Below are positions 1 to 6,465 of a stretch of DNA of 9,959 bases, piece after piece. Under the pieces are notes generated by a model. The model was not told the origin of the DNA, did not search any database, and was given only the letters and a program-made list of their open reading frames with translations. Position numbers and translations under genes: made by a program. Positions within the stretch are counted from its first letter, which is position 1; the number at the start of each line of letters is the position of its first letter. Origin of the DNA: Betaproteobacteria bacterium RIFCSPLOWO2_02_FULL_62_17 (GTDB lineage Bacteria; Pseudomonadota; Gammaproteobacteria; Burkholderiales; SG8-39); assembly GCA_001770355.1 (NCBI GenBank), contig MEQV01000012.1, forward strand, positions 1 through 9,959, in the 5' to 3' direction.

Positions 1-614
1 ACTACCAGGTGGCCTGGCATCTGCTCTACAGCGCCACCCAGGGCTTTCAGTACGACTGGATCCTGGTGCCCGCCGCCGCCGGCGGTGTGGGCAGCGCGCT
101 CATCCAGCTCGCGCGGGCCACCGGCAAGCGCGTCATCGGCCTGGTGAGCAGCAAGGAAAAAGCGGCCTTCTGCATCGAACAGGGCGCGGTCGCCGCCATC
201 AACTACAAAACCGGCGATATCGGCGAAGAAATCAAGGCCGCCACCGGCGGACACGGCGTGGATCTCATTCTCGATCCGGTGGGCGGACCGAACATGGGCA
301 GGCTGTTCGATTACCTCGGCCCCTTCGGCACTCTGATTCTTTACGGCGGCATCGAAGGACCGGCAGATCCGAATGTGCTCGAACCGATGCGCCGCCCCCC
401 CGCGCGTAACCTGGCGTTTCGCACCTTCACCATGCACATATTCGACAACTGGCCCGAGCGCCGCGCCAGCGCCACCCATGAACTGTTGCGCCTGTTCGCG
501 GCCGGGGCGATCAAGCCGCCGATCTATGACAGGATTCCCCTGTCGGAGGCGCGGCGTGCCCACGAAATTTTCGAATCGGGAAAAGTGCTGGGCAAGCTGA
601 TCATGAAACCGTAA
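1..614 (+). CDS. NADPH:quinone oxidoreductase-like MDR family protein, 5'-truncated by window
   Basis: The C-terminal 203 residues are visible in the frame starting at base 3; the N-terminal GroES-like catalytic domain lies before the window. The sequence opens in the helix before the Rossmann fold and has the dinucleotide-binding motif AAAGGVGSALIQLA, followed by a KRVIGLVSSKEKA strand, typical of zeta-crystallin-like quinone oxidoreductases that bind NADPH. The later stretch VDLILDPVGGPNMGRLFDYL and the C-terminal ending GKVLGKLIMKP are also characteristic of that family. No zinc-binding cysteine cluster is seen in the visible part, although the structural zinc lobe would mostly lie upstream. 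Such enzymes reduce quinones or enones in the cytoplasm; the substrate cannot be told. The gene ends at TAA 612-614 and is followed by a long non-coding stretch, so it is probably the last gene of its unit. The GTG at base 9 is an internal valine, not a start. Confidence 0.88.
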   Translation, partial: YQVAWHLLYSATQGFQYDWILVPAAAGGVGSALIQLARATGKRVIGLVSSKEKAAFCIEQGAVAAINYKTGDIGEEIKAATGGHGVDLILDPVGGPNMGRLFDYLGPFGTLILYGGIEGPADPNVLEPMRRPPARNLAFRTFTMHIFDNWPERRASATHELLRLFAAGAIKPPIYDRIPLSEARRAHEIFESGKVLGKLIMKP

Positions 615-646
615 GGGACCACGTTTCCCCCTGAACGCGCCGCTCC

Positions 647-694
647 GGGATTCGGGATCGGACTCGATAACCCACTCGTCCTCACCCGAATCCC
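647..694. repeat. Inverted repeat 33 bp after the oxidoreductase stop
   Basis: A perfect 10-bp inverted repeat, GGGATTCGGG (647-656) and CCCGAATCCC (685-694), is separated by 28 bases. It could form a stable hairpin in the 3' end of the upstream transcript. It lacks the T-run of a classical Rho-independent terminator, so a terminator role is only possible. The base CGCTCCGGG at 641-649 is also complementary to CCCGGAGCG at 809-817, which links this repeat to the second one downstream. Confidence 0.55.
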
Positions 695-763
695 TGCGCG
701 TCGCTTGCGGTGATGTTCGGGATTTTCTGTCAAAACCAACAGCGCTCGGTCATGCGGCGCGCA

Positions 764-811
764 GGGTTTGGGGTGCAGGTGAGTGCTTTATCGAACCAGC
801 ACCCCAAACCC
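764..811. repeat. 13-bp perfect inverted repeat (hairpin)
   Basis: GGGTTTGGGGTGC at 764-776 and GCACCCCAAACCC at 799-811 are perfect reverse complements around a 22-base loop. There is no poly-T tail. It sits in the 356-bp non-coding stretch 615-970. Apart from this repeat, the 647-694 repeat and the element at 853-974, I see nothing gene-like there: reading frames on both strands are short and of low-complexity composition. GCGCGTCGC at 696-704 is also complementary to GCGACGCGC at 832-840, so 641-840 as a whole is unusually self-complementary and may be a remnant repetitive element. Confidence 0.6.
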
Positions 812-852
812 GGAGCGACGCAAGCGCGATTGCGACGCGCCCAGAGCAAGGA

Positions 853-974
853 CTAGTGTAGTGTCCCCGAAAGAACTTTACAGTTAAGCCGCCTTCTTTT
901 TCCCTCTGGGCAGAGGTAGATCCGGGTTTGATCTGCTCAATATCTGTAAAGATATTTAAGGGACACTACACTAG
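853..974. mobile_element. MITE-like element with perfect 15-bp terminal inverted repeats
   Basis: The ends CTAGTGTAGTGTCCC (853-867) and GGGACACTACACTAG (960-974) are exact reverse complements. A second inner pair, CTTTACAG (876-883) and CTGTAAAG (944-951), extends the symmetry. The interior is only about 90 bp and has no coding capacity, which fits a miniature inverted-repeat transposable element mobilised in trans. Because CTAG is itself a palindrome, the outer four bases at each end may be a 4-bp target duplication (853-856 and 971-974) around a 114-bp element starting TGTAGTGTCCC. A CTAG target would agree with the YTAR preference known for IS5-group transposases, but the family assignment is inference. 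The right end provides or overlaps the TAG stop of the leftward gene at 971-1378. Confidence 0.75.
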
Positions 975-1378
975 CTTGCAGCCGTCTCAGCCTTCTTAGC
1001 CAGAGCCGCCTGTTTTTTCTTTTCCTTTACCGCCTCTTTCTCCAGGCTATCCGCCTCAGCACGCGCAGCCTTGGCCCGGTCCTCGATTTCCTGTTGTTCC
1101 TTCTGAATCTGCTGTTGGTACTCAGGCCAATGAGCCTGGTAGCCTTCCAACGCGGCCGTTGCCTCGGCTGATTCCTCGGGCGCCAGTCCCTGAATGTAGT
1201 TGGGAGCAAAACTGTACGCAGGAGGGTTCCAGTTCTTGCGCTTCTCGACAAACGTGGTCGAATCCTTGCAGCGCATGAAAACCAGATTCTCTTTCAGTCC
1301 GGGCGCATTGACTGGAGTGCTCCGGTCAAGTACCACCCAGCCATGCACTTTGCTATGTCCCCACCATTGCATTTCCAT
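971..1378 (-). CDS. Uncharacterised 135-aa protein with C-terminal charged coiled coil
   Basis: I do not recognise a named family. The N-terminal half (residues 1-65) is compact and aromatic-rich, with MEMQWWGHSKVHGWVVLDR and RKNWNPPAYSFAPNYIQGL, and looks like a small folded domain. Residues 86-132 are almost purely Glu/Gln/Lys/Ala with heptad-like spacing, suggesting a long helix or coiled coil. There is no signal peptide or membrane segment. I chose the ATG at 1378 because AAGGAAG lies a few bases upstream; the frame is open 15 codons further to 1423, but that start has no better ribosome site. The gene is transcribed leftward, divergent from the oxidoreductase at 1565. Its TAG stop (971-973) is inside the CTAG at the MITE edge, so the C-terminus may be shortened relative to homologues, or the element may simply have landed on the stop codon. 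Codon use is ordinary for the window, apart from a somewhat less GC-rich 3' half. Confidence 0.68.
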   Translation of the reverse strand: MEMQWWGHSKVHGWVVLDRSTPVNAPGLKENLVFMRCKDSTTFVEKRKNWNPPAYSFAPNYIQGLAPEESAEATAALEGYQAHWPEYQQQIQKEQQEIEDRAKAARAEADSLEKEAVKEKKKQAALAKKAETAAS

Positions 1379-1564
1379 TTCGCTTCCTTTCCACTTGCGT
1401 TCGCCAATCTCGGCACGCGGCAATTTCCGCTGATGCGTCGATTATGCGCTTCCGCGCCATCCTGAAACCGTCTTGATCCCGGCACCGCGAATTGCCGGCA
1501 AATGCGTGGCATTGGCGGAAACGGTACCCTTGCACCGGGAATATCGGACTCAAGGAGCCAGGAA

Positions 1565-2407
1565 ATGACCAATTCCACGATCGCGCTGCTGCATCCGGGC
1601 GACATGGGTTCCGCCATCGGCGCCTGCGCCGTAAGGCGCGGCCACAAAGTATTGTGTGCGTTGCAGGGGCGCAGCGAATTCTCGCAAAAGCGCGCCAGAG
1701 CCGCGGGCCTGCAGGACCTGGGATCGCTGGAAGCCGCGGTGGCGCAGGCTTCAGTCGTGCTTTCAGTCTGCCCGCCGCATGGCGCGCTGCAACTTGCGCG
1801 GCGCGTCGCCGGCTGCGGCTTCAAGGGCCTGTTTGTTGACGCCAACGCCATCGCGCCCGCCACGGCGCGCATGGCCGCGCGCATCATCGAAGACGCCGGT
1901 GGCGCGTTTGTCGACGGCGGGATCGTCGGCGCACCGCCGCAGCCGGGCAAACCGGGGCGCATTTATTTGTCGGGAGATCGGGCCGCGGACGTGGTGAAGC
2001 TGTTTGAAGGCAGCGACACGAATACCGTTGACATGATGGGACCGGTAGGCAAGGCCTCGGCACTCAAGGCTTGCTTCGCGTCATGGACCAAGGGCACCTG
2101 GGCACTGCTCGCCTCCCTCTACAGCGTGGCGCAGGCCGAAGGCGTGGACGACGCATTGAGGGCGCAATGGTCGCAATCGCATCCGGATCTCGTCAAGCAA
2201 TTGGACGCGCCCAGCCTGAACCCGGCCAAAGCCTGGCGCTGGATTTCGGAAATGGAGGAAATCGCTCTGACCTACAAAACCGCAGGCATGCCCGAGGGGT
2301 TTTTCCTCGCGGCCGCGGATCTTTACCGGCGCCTCGAGCAATACAAGGACGATCCGTCGAAACCGTCGATCGAGAAAGTCTCGGCGGCTCTGCGCAAAGC
2401 CGGATAA
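1565..2407 (+). CDS. NAD(P)-dependent oxidoreductase, beta-hydroxyacid dehydrogenase-like with DUF1932 C-terminal domain
   Basis: This 280-aa protein begins with a Rossmann strand and the nucleotide loop HPGDMGSAIG (residues 10-19), a GxGxxG variant usual in the DUF1932 branch of the 6-phosphogluconate/3-hydroxyisobutyrate dehydrogenase superfamily. The substrate-loop equivalent is VDGGIVGAPPQPG (116-128). The helix SALKACFASWTKG (165-177) carries K168 at the position of the family's catalytic lysine, and the C-terminal all-alpha half matches DUF1932. The start is ATG 1565, with AAGGAG at 1552-1557; a further 21 in-frame codons upstream lack a comparable site and do not look like protein. It would oxidise or reduce a beta-hydroxy acid in the cytoplasm; the substrate is unknown. 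Only 20 bp separate it from the downstream decarboxylase, so the two are probably co-transcribed. Confidence 0.9.
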   Translation: MTNSTIALLHPGDMGSAIGACAVRRGHKVLCALQGRSEFSQKRARAAGLQDLGSLEAAVAQASVVLSVCPPHGALQLARRVAGCGFKGLFVDANAIAPATARMAARIIEDAGGAFVDGGIVGAPPQPGKPGRIYLSGDRAADVVKLFEGSDTNTVDMMGPVGKASALKACFASWTKGTWALLASLYSVAQAEGVDDALRAQWSQSHPDLVKQLDAPSLNPAKAWRWISEMEEIALTYKTAGMPEGFFLAAADLYRRLEQYKDDPSKPSIEKVSAALRKAG

Positions 2408-2427
2408 CAGGCACACGGGAGGATCGC

Positions 2428-3408
2428 ATGCAAGGAAAAATCGGTCTCGAGGAGCATTTCGCGCTCACTGAAACGCTTGGCGATTCGCGCCCGTTCGTTC
2501 CCGACGACTATTGGCCGGAACTCGAGGCGCGCCTGCTCGACATCCAGGAGCGCCGCCTGGCGCTGATGGACCGGCACGGCATGCAGATGATGATCCTCTC
2601 GCTCAACGCGCCCGCCATCCAGGCGATGCCCGACACCGCAAAAGCCATGGAACTCGCCCGGCGCGCCAATGACTTCCTCGCCGCTGAAGTGGCCAAGCGT
2701 CCCGACCGCTTCCAGGCGTTCGCGGCGCTGCCGATGCAGGACCCGGATGCCGCCAGCCGCGAACTGGAGCGTTGCGTCAAGGAACTCGGTTTCCGTGGCG
2801 CCCTGGTAAACGGTTTTTCGCAAGTCGGCCGCGCCGACTCGATGTTCTATTACGACTTGCCGCAGTACTGGCCGTTCTGGTCGGCGGTGGAGGCGCTCGA
2901 GGTGCCCTTCTATTTGCATCCGCGCAATCCGCTGCCCAGTGCCGCGCAGATCTACGAGGGGCATCCCTGGCTGCTCGGGCCCACCTGGGCGTTCGGCCAG
3001 GAAACCGCCGTGCACGCCCTGAGGCTGATGGCCTGCGGCCTGTTCGACAAGCACCCGAAGCTGAAGATCATCCTCGGGCACCTGGGCGAAGGCCTGCCCT
3101 ACGGCATCTGGCGTGCAGACAACCGCAACGCCTGGGTCAAGACGCCGCCGCGCTATCCGGCTAAGCGTAAGCTGGGTGACTATTTCCGCGCGAATTTCTG
3201 GCTGACCACCGCGGGCAACTTCCGCACCCAGACGCTGATCGACGCGCTGCTGGAGGTCGGCGCCGATCACCTGCTCTACTCCACCGACTGGCCCTTCGAG
3301 AACATCGATCACGCCGCCGGCTGGTTCGATGTGGTGAGCATCAGCGAGGCCGACCGGCTGAAGATCGGCCGGCTCAATGCAATTGGCCTGTTCAAGCTCA
3401 AGCTTTGA
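2428..3408 (+). CDS. graF: Gamma-resorcylate (2,6-dihydroxybenzoate) decarboxylase
   Basis: This 326-aa TIM-barrel enzyme of the amidohydrolase superfamily (ACMSD-related, PF04909) closely matches, from memory, the characterised gamma-resorcylate decarboxylases (GraF/Rdc/TsdA, about 327 aa). These reversibly convert 2,6-dihydroxybenzoate to resorcinol and CO2 using a divalent metal. The motif GLEEH gives E8 and H10. H164 lies in FYLHPRNPLP, H218 and E221 in ILGHLGEGLPYG, and D287 in LYSTDWPFENIDHA. These are the metal-ligand and catalytic positions known for the family, at the same numbering. Other family signatures are MILSLNAPAIQA, LVNGFSQ and GNFRTQTLIDA. The start is ATG 2428 after a strong GGGAGG at 2417-2422; the frame is open upstream to 2071 but there it overlaps the preceding gene. 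The substrate could be another hydroxybenzoate. The usual resorcinol hydroxylase and ring-cleavage genes are not in the window. The symbol graF is used by homology; tsdA and rdc are synonyms. Confidence 0.9.
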   Translation: MQGKIGLEEHFALTETLGDSRPFVPDDYWPELEARLLDIQERRLALMDRHGMQMMILSLNAPAIQAMPDTAKAMELARRANDFLAAEVAKRPDRFQAFAALPMQDPDAASRELERCVKELGFRGALVNGFSQVGRADSMFYYDLPQYWPFWSAVEALEVPFYLHPRNPLPSAAQIYEGHPWLLGPTWAFGQETAVHALRLMACGLFDKHPKLKIILGHLGEGLPYGIWRADNRNAWVKTPPRYPAKRKLGDYFRANFWLTTAGNFRTQTLIDALLEVGADHLLYSTDWPFENIDHAAGWFDVVSISEADRLKIGRLNAIGLFKLKL

Positions 3409-3522
3409 TTACTTGCCTGCGGTTTTTTTCTGCGCCTCGGCAGCCGCCGCGTTCAGGCTGCTCACCACGCGCGTGAGCTGCTGATACAGGTTGGCCATGG
3501 CGTCCTTCTTTGCGTCTGCCAT
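3409..3522 (-). CDS. Candidate small protein, 37 aa, Ala/Lys-rich helix
   Basis: I do not recognise this protein. The 37 codons from ATG 3522 are preceded by GGAG at 3529-3532 with ideal 6-base spacing. The product (MADAKKDAMANLYQQL at its start) is predicted to be a single amphipathic helix with a basic end, without signal or membrane segment. The frame stays open upstream to 3600, but that extension is basic and aromatic, unlike protein, and lacks a ribosome site. The stop TAA (3409-3411 on the complement) begins at the base after the decarboxylase TGA, so the two genes converge with no gap. It would be expressed from the region 3523-3600, which holds an operator-like palindrome. Short length makes chance possible; the good ribosome site and clean composition argue for a real gene. 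Confidence 0.5.
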   Translation of the reverse strand: MADAKKDAMANLYQQLTRVVSSLNAAAAEAQKKTAGK

Positions 3523-3544
3523 GTCGATCTCCTGTTGAAAATTG

Positions 3545-3558
3545 CTTAGTGTACTAAG
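3545..3558. promoter_or_regulatory. Operator-like palindrome
   Basis: CTTAGT and ACTAAG form a perfect 6-bp inverted repeat around GT, giving a 14-bp site in the divergent region between the small leftward gene (start 3522) and the rightward amidohydrolase (start 3731). Its size and position fit a dimeric repressor or activator site. No regulator gene is visible nearby, so the binding protein is unknown and the site could be chance. Confidence 0.35.
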
Positions 3559-3579
3559 ATTGGCGTGGTGTCGAACCCG

Positions 3580-3608
3580 CTGCCAGACATATTTCACCAA
3601 TGTATAAC
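3580..3608 (+). promoter_or_regulatory. Candidate sigma-70 promoter for the LigI-like amidohydrolase
   Basis: CTGCCA at 3580-3585 (4 of 6 matches to TTGACA) and TATAAC at 3603-3608 (5 of 6 to TATAAT) are separated by 17 bases, the optimum spacing. The site lies in an AT-rich patch (about 3591-3630) that stands out from the GC-rich surroundings, about 120 bases before the start codon at 3731. It is a sequence match only; the leader it would give is rather long. Confidence 0.35.
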
Positions 3609-3730
3609 TTTAATTCATTTCAATCAATGGCTGGCGTGCATTTCAGGGCAATGCGGTTATTCAATCTGGCAATAGATTCATAAGCCCGCCCCGCGCTCTT
3701 CACCCTGCAATTCAAACGGAGTCCCCAGCC

Positions 3731-4732
3731 ATGACCGATACCGCCGCCTGGCGCGCCCTGACCGTCGAGCCCATTCTCGAACCGGAACTGCCGATCTGCG
3801 ATCCGCACCACCACCTCTGGCAGAGCAGCCCCGAGGACCAATACCTGCTGGCCGATGTGCTCGGCGATGTGGACTGCGGCCACAACATCGTTTCCACCGT
3901 ATTCATCGAATTCCGCACCCAGTACCGCAGCGAAGGCCCCGAGGAACTGAAGAGGGTTGGCGAAACCGAATTCGTCGAACGCATCGCCGCCGATAGCGCC
4001 GGCGGCGGGCACGGCAGGACGCGCATTGCCGCGGGCATCATCGCCTCCGCCGACCTGCTCGCCGGCGCAGCGGTCGCGCGCACGCTGGAGGCGCATCTGG
4101 CCGCCAGCCCGCGCTTTCGCGGCATCCGCCACCCCGCGGCCTGGATACCGGACGCCGCTGCCGTCGGCATGCGGATCGCCGCCCCCGAAGGCCTGCTGCG
4201 TGATGCCAGATATCGCCAGGGCTACGCGCAGCTCAAACGCTACGAGCTGGTCTACGACGCGTGGCAGCTATTCACCCAATTGCCGGATGTCATCGACCTG
4301 GCGCGTGCTTTCCCGGATCAGATCCTGATGCTCAACCACATGGGCGGGATACTCGGCACGGGCCGGTATGGCGAGCGCCGCGATGAATACTTCGCCGCCT
4401 GGAAGAAGAACATCGCCGCAGCGGCAAGCCTGCCCAATATCGTCTGCAAGATCGGCGGCCTGGGCACGCCGCGCTGCGGATTGGGATGGAGCGATCTGCC
4501 CAGGCCGCCATCCTCGCAGGAAATCGCCAAAGGCTACGAACCCTGGTTCCTCCATTGCGTCGAAAAATTCGGCGTCCATCGCTGCCTATTCGAGAGCAAC
4601 TTTCCGGTGGATCGCTCGTCGTTCTCGTATCACCTGCTGTGGAACGCCTTCAAGCGCGTTTCGGCCGGGTTCTCGCCGTCGGAGCGGGCGGCGCTGTTTC
4701 ACGACAACGCGACGCGGGTCTATCGCATCTAA
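3731..4732 (+). CDS. COG3618 amidohydrolase (2-pyrone-4,6-dicarboxylate lactonase-like)
   Basis: This 333-aa protein is a predicted TIM-barrel hydrolase of the amidohydrolase_2 family (PF04909, COG3618), to which the lactonase LigI belongs. The first strand carries ICDPHHHLW, with D24, H26 and H28. TVFIEFRTQY (56-65), GIRHPAAW (131-138), the conserved LNHMGG with H203, and CLFESNFPVD (285-294) follow in family order. In the last motif the usual barrel aspartate is N290, a change that I recall as common in this COG3618 subgroup (ESNFPVD). The start ATG 3731 has GGAG at 3718-3721. It would act on a lactone or related ring or ester substrate in the cytoplasm; the exact reaction is unknown, and a true LigI assignment is not supported. 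It stands alone on its strand, and its TAA is formed within the palindromic element at 4730-4797. Confidence 0.85.
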   Translation: MTDTAAWRALTVEPILEPELPICDPHHHLWQSSPEDQYLLADVLGDVDCGHNIVSTVFIEFRTQYRSEGPEELKRVGETEFVERIAADSAGGGHGRTRIAAGIIASADLLAGAAVARTLEAHLAASPRFRGIRHPAAWIPDAAAVGMRIAAPEGLLRDARYRQGYAQLKRYELVYDAWQLFTQLPDVIDLARAFPDQILMLNHMGGILGTGRYGERRDEYFAAWKKNIAAAASLPNIVCKIGGLGTPRCGLGWSDLPRPPSSQEIAKGYEPWFLHCVEKFGVHRCLFESNFPVDRSSFSYHLLWNAFKRVSAGFSPSERAALFHDNATRVYRI

Positions 4733-4797
4733 TTGGGTCGGAGTCACATTAATCGGATCATGAACGGACATCGAGGGGATTAATGTGACCCCAATTA
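4730..4797. repeat. REP-like palindromic element between convergent genes, possible bidirectional terminator
   Basis: The arms TAATTGGG (4730-4737) plus GTCACATTAATC (4743-4754), and GATTAATGTGAC (4778-4789) plus CCCCAATTA (4789-4797), form an inverted repeat around about 23 bases. The left arm reads GGGTCGGAGTCAC; the right arm, read on the other strand, is GGGGTCAC, so it lacks about six bases. From memory, this resembles a widespread betaproteobacterial/gammaproteobacterial palindrome family (AATTGGGGTCAGAGTC-type) associated with REP-related Y1 transposases. The element begins with the stop codon of the amidohydrolase (4730-4732) and ends with the stop codon of the leftward ThDP enzyme (4795-4797). 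A hairpin here could end transcription from both sides. Confidence 0.72.
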
Positions 4798-6465
4798 ATT
4801 TCCATAGCCGTCAGCGACACGCACTTCGACAAGATTTGGCTTGCCGCTGGCAAAGCCGGCCCGCAACGCTCCATCGAGATCACCCGGCGCGGCGACACGC
4901 ACTGACGGCAGCCCCAGCGACTGCGCCAGCCCGGCGAAGTCGATTGCCGGTTCATGCAGATCCATGCCGGTAAAAATCTGTTTGCCCTCCCAGGGCGGCA
5001 GGCGCTCTTTCAACACGCGGTAACCGCGGTTGTTGACGATCACAAAGGTAATCGGCAATTGCAGGTTTGCCGCCGTCCATAGGGCGGGCAACGCGTACAT
5101 GGCGCTGCCATCGCCGATGGCCGCGGCTACCGGACGCCCTGGCAAAGCCAGTGCGGCCCCCACCGCCCAGGGAATGCCGAACCCCAAGGCACCGCTGGTC
5201 AAACCAAAGTAGCCGGCACGATCGCGCATACGGATGAACGTGAGCAAAGCTTCCATGGTGGTTGCGGCTTCCTCCACCACCACTGCATCATGCGGCAGCG
5301 CTTCGGCAAAACGGTGGGCGAAATATCGTGGATCTATAGGCGTTGCCGTAGCGGCGGCCTGCGCTTCAGTGGCGGCCTCATCGCGCCGGCTTGACCAGTT
5401 GCGCCCGCCCATCGCGCTCAGGCGCTGCGCGGCGCGCGCGGCAAACCCCGGGTCGGCAGCGATGCGCGCGCGCAAAACAGGCAGCAGCGCGGCGAGGCTT
5501 TCCTTCACGTCCCCCAGCAGCGCCAGATCGGTGCGGTAATTCTTGCCCAACTCCCAGGCGCGCTCACTCAGATGCGCAACGGGAATGCCCGGCGGCAGCG
5601 GATCGACGTCGCTGGCAAGGGACATGCGCAGCAGGTCCGCGCCCGCGCAGAATATGAAATCGTAGGGTGCAAGCGCCGCGCGCACGCGCTTCTGATTGCG
5701 CCCCAGCGGCCCCAGATGCGCGGGATGTTCCGACTTGAACTGCGCGCTCGAGGGCATGGTCTGCTGATAGACCGCCATTCCGGCAAGTTCCGCCAGGGCC
5801 GCCGCTTCGGCAAAGGCATCGCGCGCCGACACTTCCTGGCCGACGATCATCACCGAATTGCTCGCCGCCATCAGCATGGCCGCAAGCTGCTCCAGCGACT
5901 GCGTGGAGGGCCGGTTGCGCGAATCGACGCGCACGCGCGTGCCGAAATCGATCTCGGCCTGCGCGGCCAGCACGTCCGAAGGCAGACTGATGAACACCGG
6001 GCCGGTCGGCGGGCTCAGCGCAACTTTAGCGGCGCGGCGCAGCACGCGCGGCAGGTCGACGCCGCGCGTCATCTCCACGGCCCACTTGCATACCGGCTGC
6101 GCCATCTGCACCAGATTGCCCGCGAGGATCGGCTCGAGCAGACCGTGCCCCTGGTCTTGCTGACCGGCGGTCACGATGATGGGGGCACCCGCGAAATTGG
6201 CCCCATAGAGAGCGCCCATCGCATTGCCCAGCCCGGGCGCCACGTGCAGGTTGGCGGCCGTGAGGCGGCCGGAAGCGCGCGCATAGGCGTCCGCCATTGC
6301 CACCACCACCGCCTCCTGCAGGCCAAGAACGTACTTCAATTGTGGAAAGCCCGGTAAAGCAGCCATGATCGGCAATTCGGTGGTGCCGGGATTGCCGAAC
6401 AAATGGGTCACCCCCTCGTCCACCAGCAGATGCAGCAATGCGGCTGCGCCGTTTGTCTTCGCCAT
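4795..6465 (-). CDS. Thiamine-diphosphate-dependent decarboxylase-like enzyme, benzoylformate decarboxylase family
   Basis: This 556-aa protein has the three-domain architecture of ThDP decarboxylases. The Pyr domain has LFGNPGTTELPIM (22-34), the activating glutamate E51 in LGLQEAVVVA, and H74 in NLHVAPGLGNAMGAL, the position of H70 in benzoylformate decarboxylase. A central domain follows (about 185-345). The PP domain has GDGSAMYALPALWTAAN (451-467) and NNRGY (478-482), the Mg-ThDP motif. Overall similarity is greatest to MdlC-type benzoylformate decarboxylases. However, the Ser26 equivalent is T28, and I find no counterpart of the second active-site histidine (H281), so another 2-oxo acid or a carboligase reaction is possible. 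The start was set at ATG 6465, where family similarity begins; the 48 codons upstream look non-coding. Its ribosome site is weak (AGG, 12 bases away). It is transcribed divergently from the gene at 6640. Confidence 0.88.
   Translation of the reverse strand: MAKTNGAAALLHLLVDEGVTHLFGNPGTTELPIMAALPGFPQLKYVLGLQEAVVVAMADAYARASGRLTAANLHVAPGLGNAMGALYGANFAGAPIIVTAGQQDQGHGLLEPILAGNLVQMAQPVCKWAVEMTRGVDLPRVLRRAAKVALSPPTGPVFISLPSDVLAAQAEIDFGTRVRVDSRNRPSTQSLEQLAAMLMAASNSVMIVGQEVSARDAFAEAAALAELAGMAVYQQTMPSSAQFKSEHPAHLGPLGRNQKRVRAALAPYDFIFCAGADLLRMSLASDVDPLPPGIPVAHLSERAWELGKNYRTDLALLGDVKESLAALLPVLRARIAADPGFAARAAQRLSAMGGRNWSSRRDEAATEAQAAATATPIDPRYFAHRFAEALPHDAVVVEEAATTMEALLTFIRMRDRAGYFGLTSGALGFGIPWAVGAALALPGRPVAAAIGDGSAMYALPALWTAANLQLPITFVIVNNRGYRVLKERLPPWEGKQIFTGMDLHEPAIDFAGLAQSLGLPSVRVAAPGDLDGALRAGFASGKPNLVEVRVADGYGN

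Noticed and set aside
524..739. A 71-codon minus-strand open frame over the end of the oxidoreductase
   Set aside because: It overlaps the conserved C-terminus of the oxidoreductase and the inverted repeat. It has no ribosome site and no recognisable protein character.
2323..3312. A 329-codon minus-strand open frame opposite the gamma-resorcylate decarboxylase
   Set aside because: It is a shadow of a gene with exact family motifs and has no domain of its own.
3406..3411. The TGA of the decarboxylase as a selenocysteine codon, since selB is nearby
   Set aside because: The protein already reaches the normal family length (326 versus about 327 aa). Read-through residues look unlike the family, and there is no evident SECIS hairpin.
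3409..3430. A Rho-independent terminator after the decarboxylase, from the T7 run at 3421-3427
   Set aside because: No GC-rich hairpin directly precedes the T-run; the only nearby stem (AAGCT/AGCTT) is five pairs and lies upstream of the stop codon.
5572..6357. A 261-codon plus-strand open frame opposite the ThDP enzyme
   Set aside because: It has His/Arg-rich antisense composition and overlaps a gene with diagnostic ThDP motifs.
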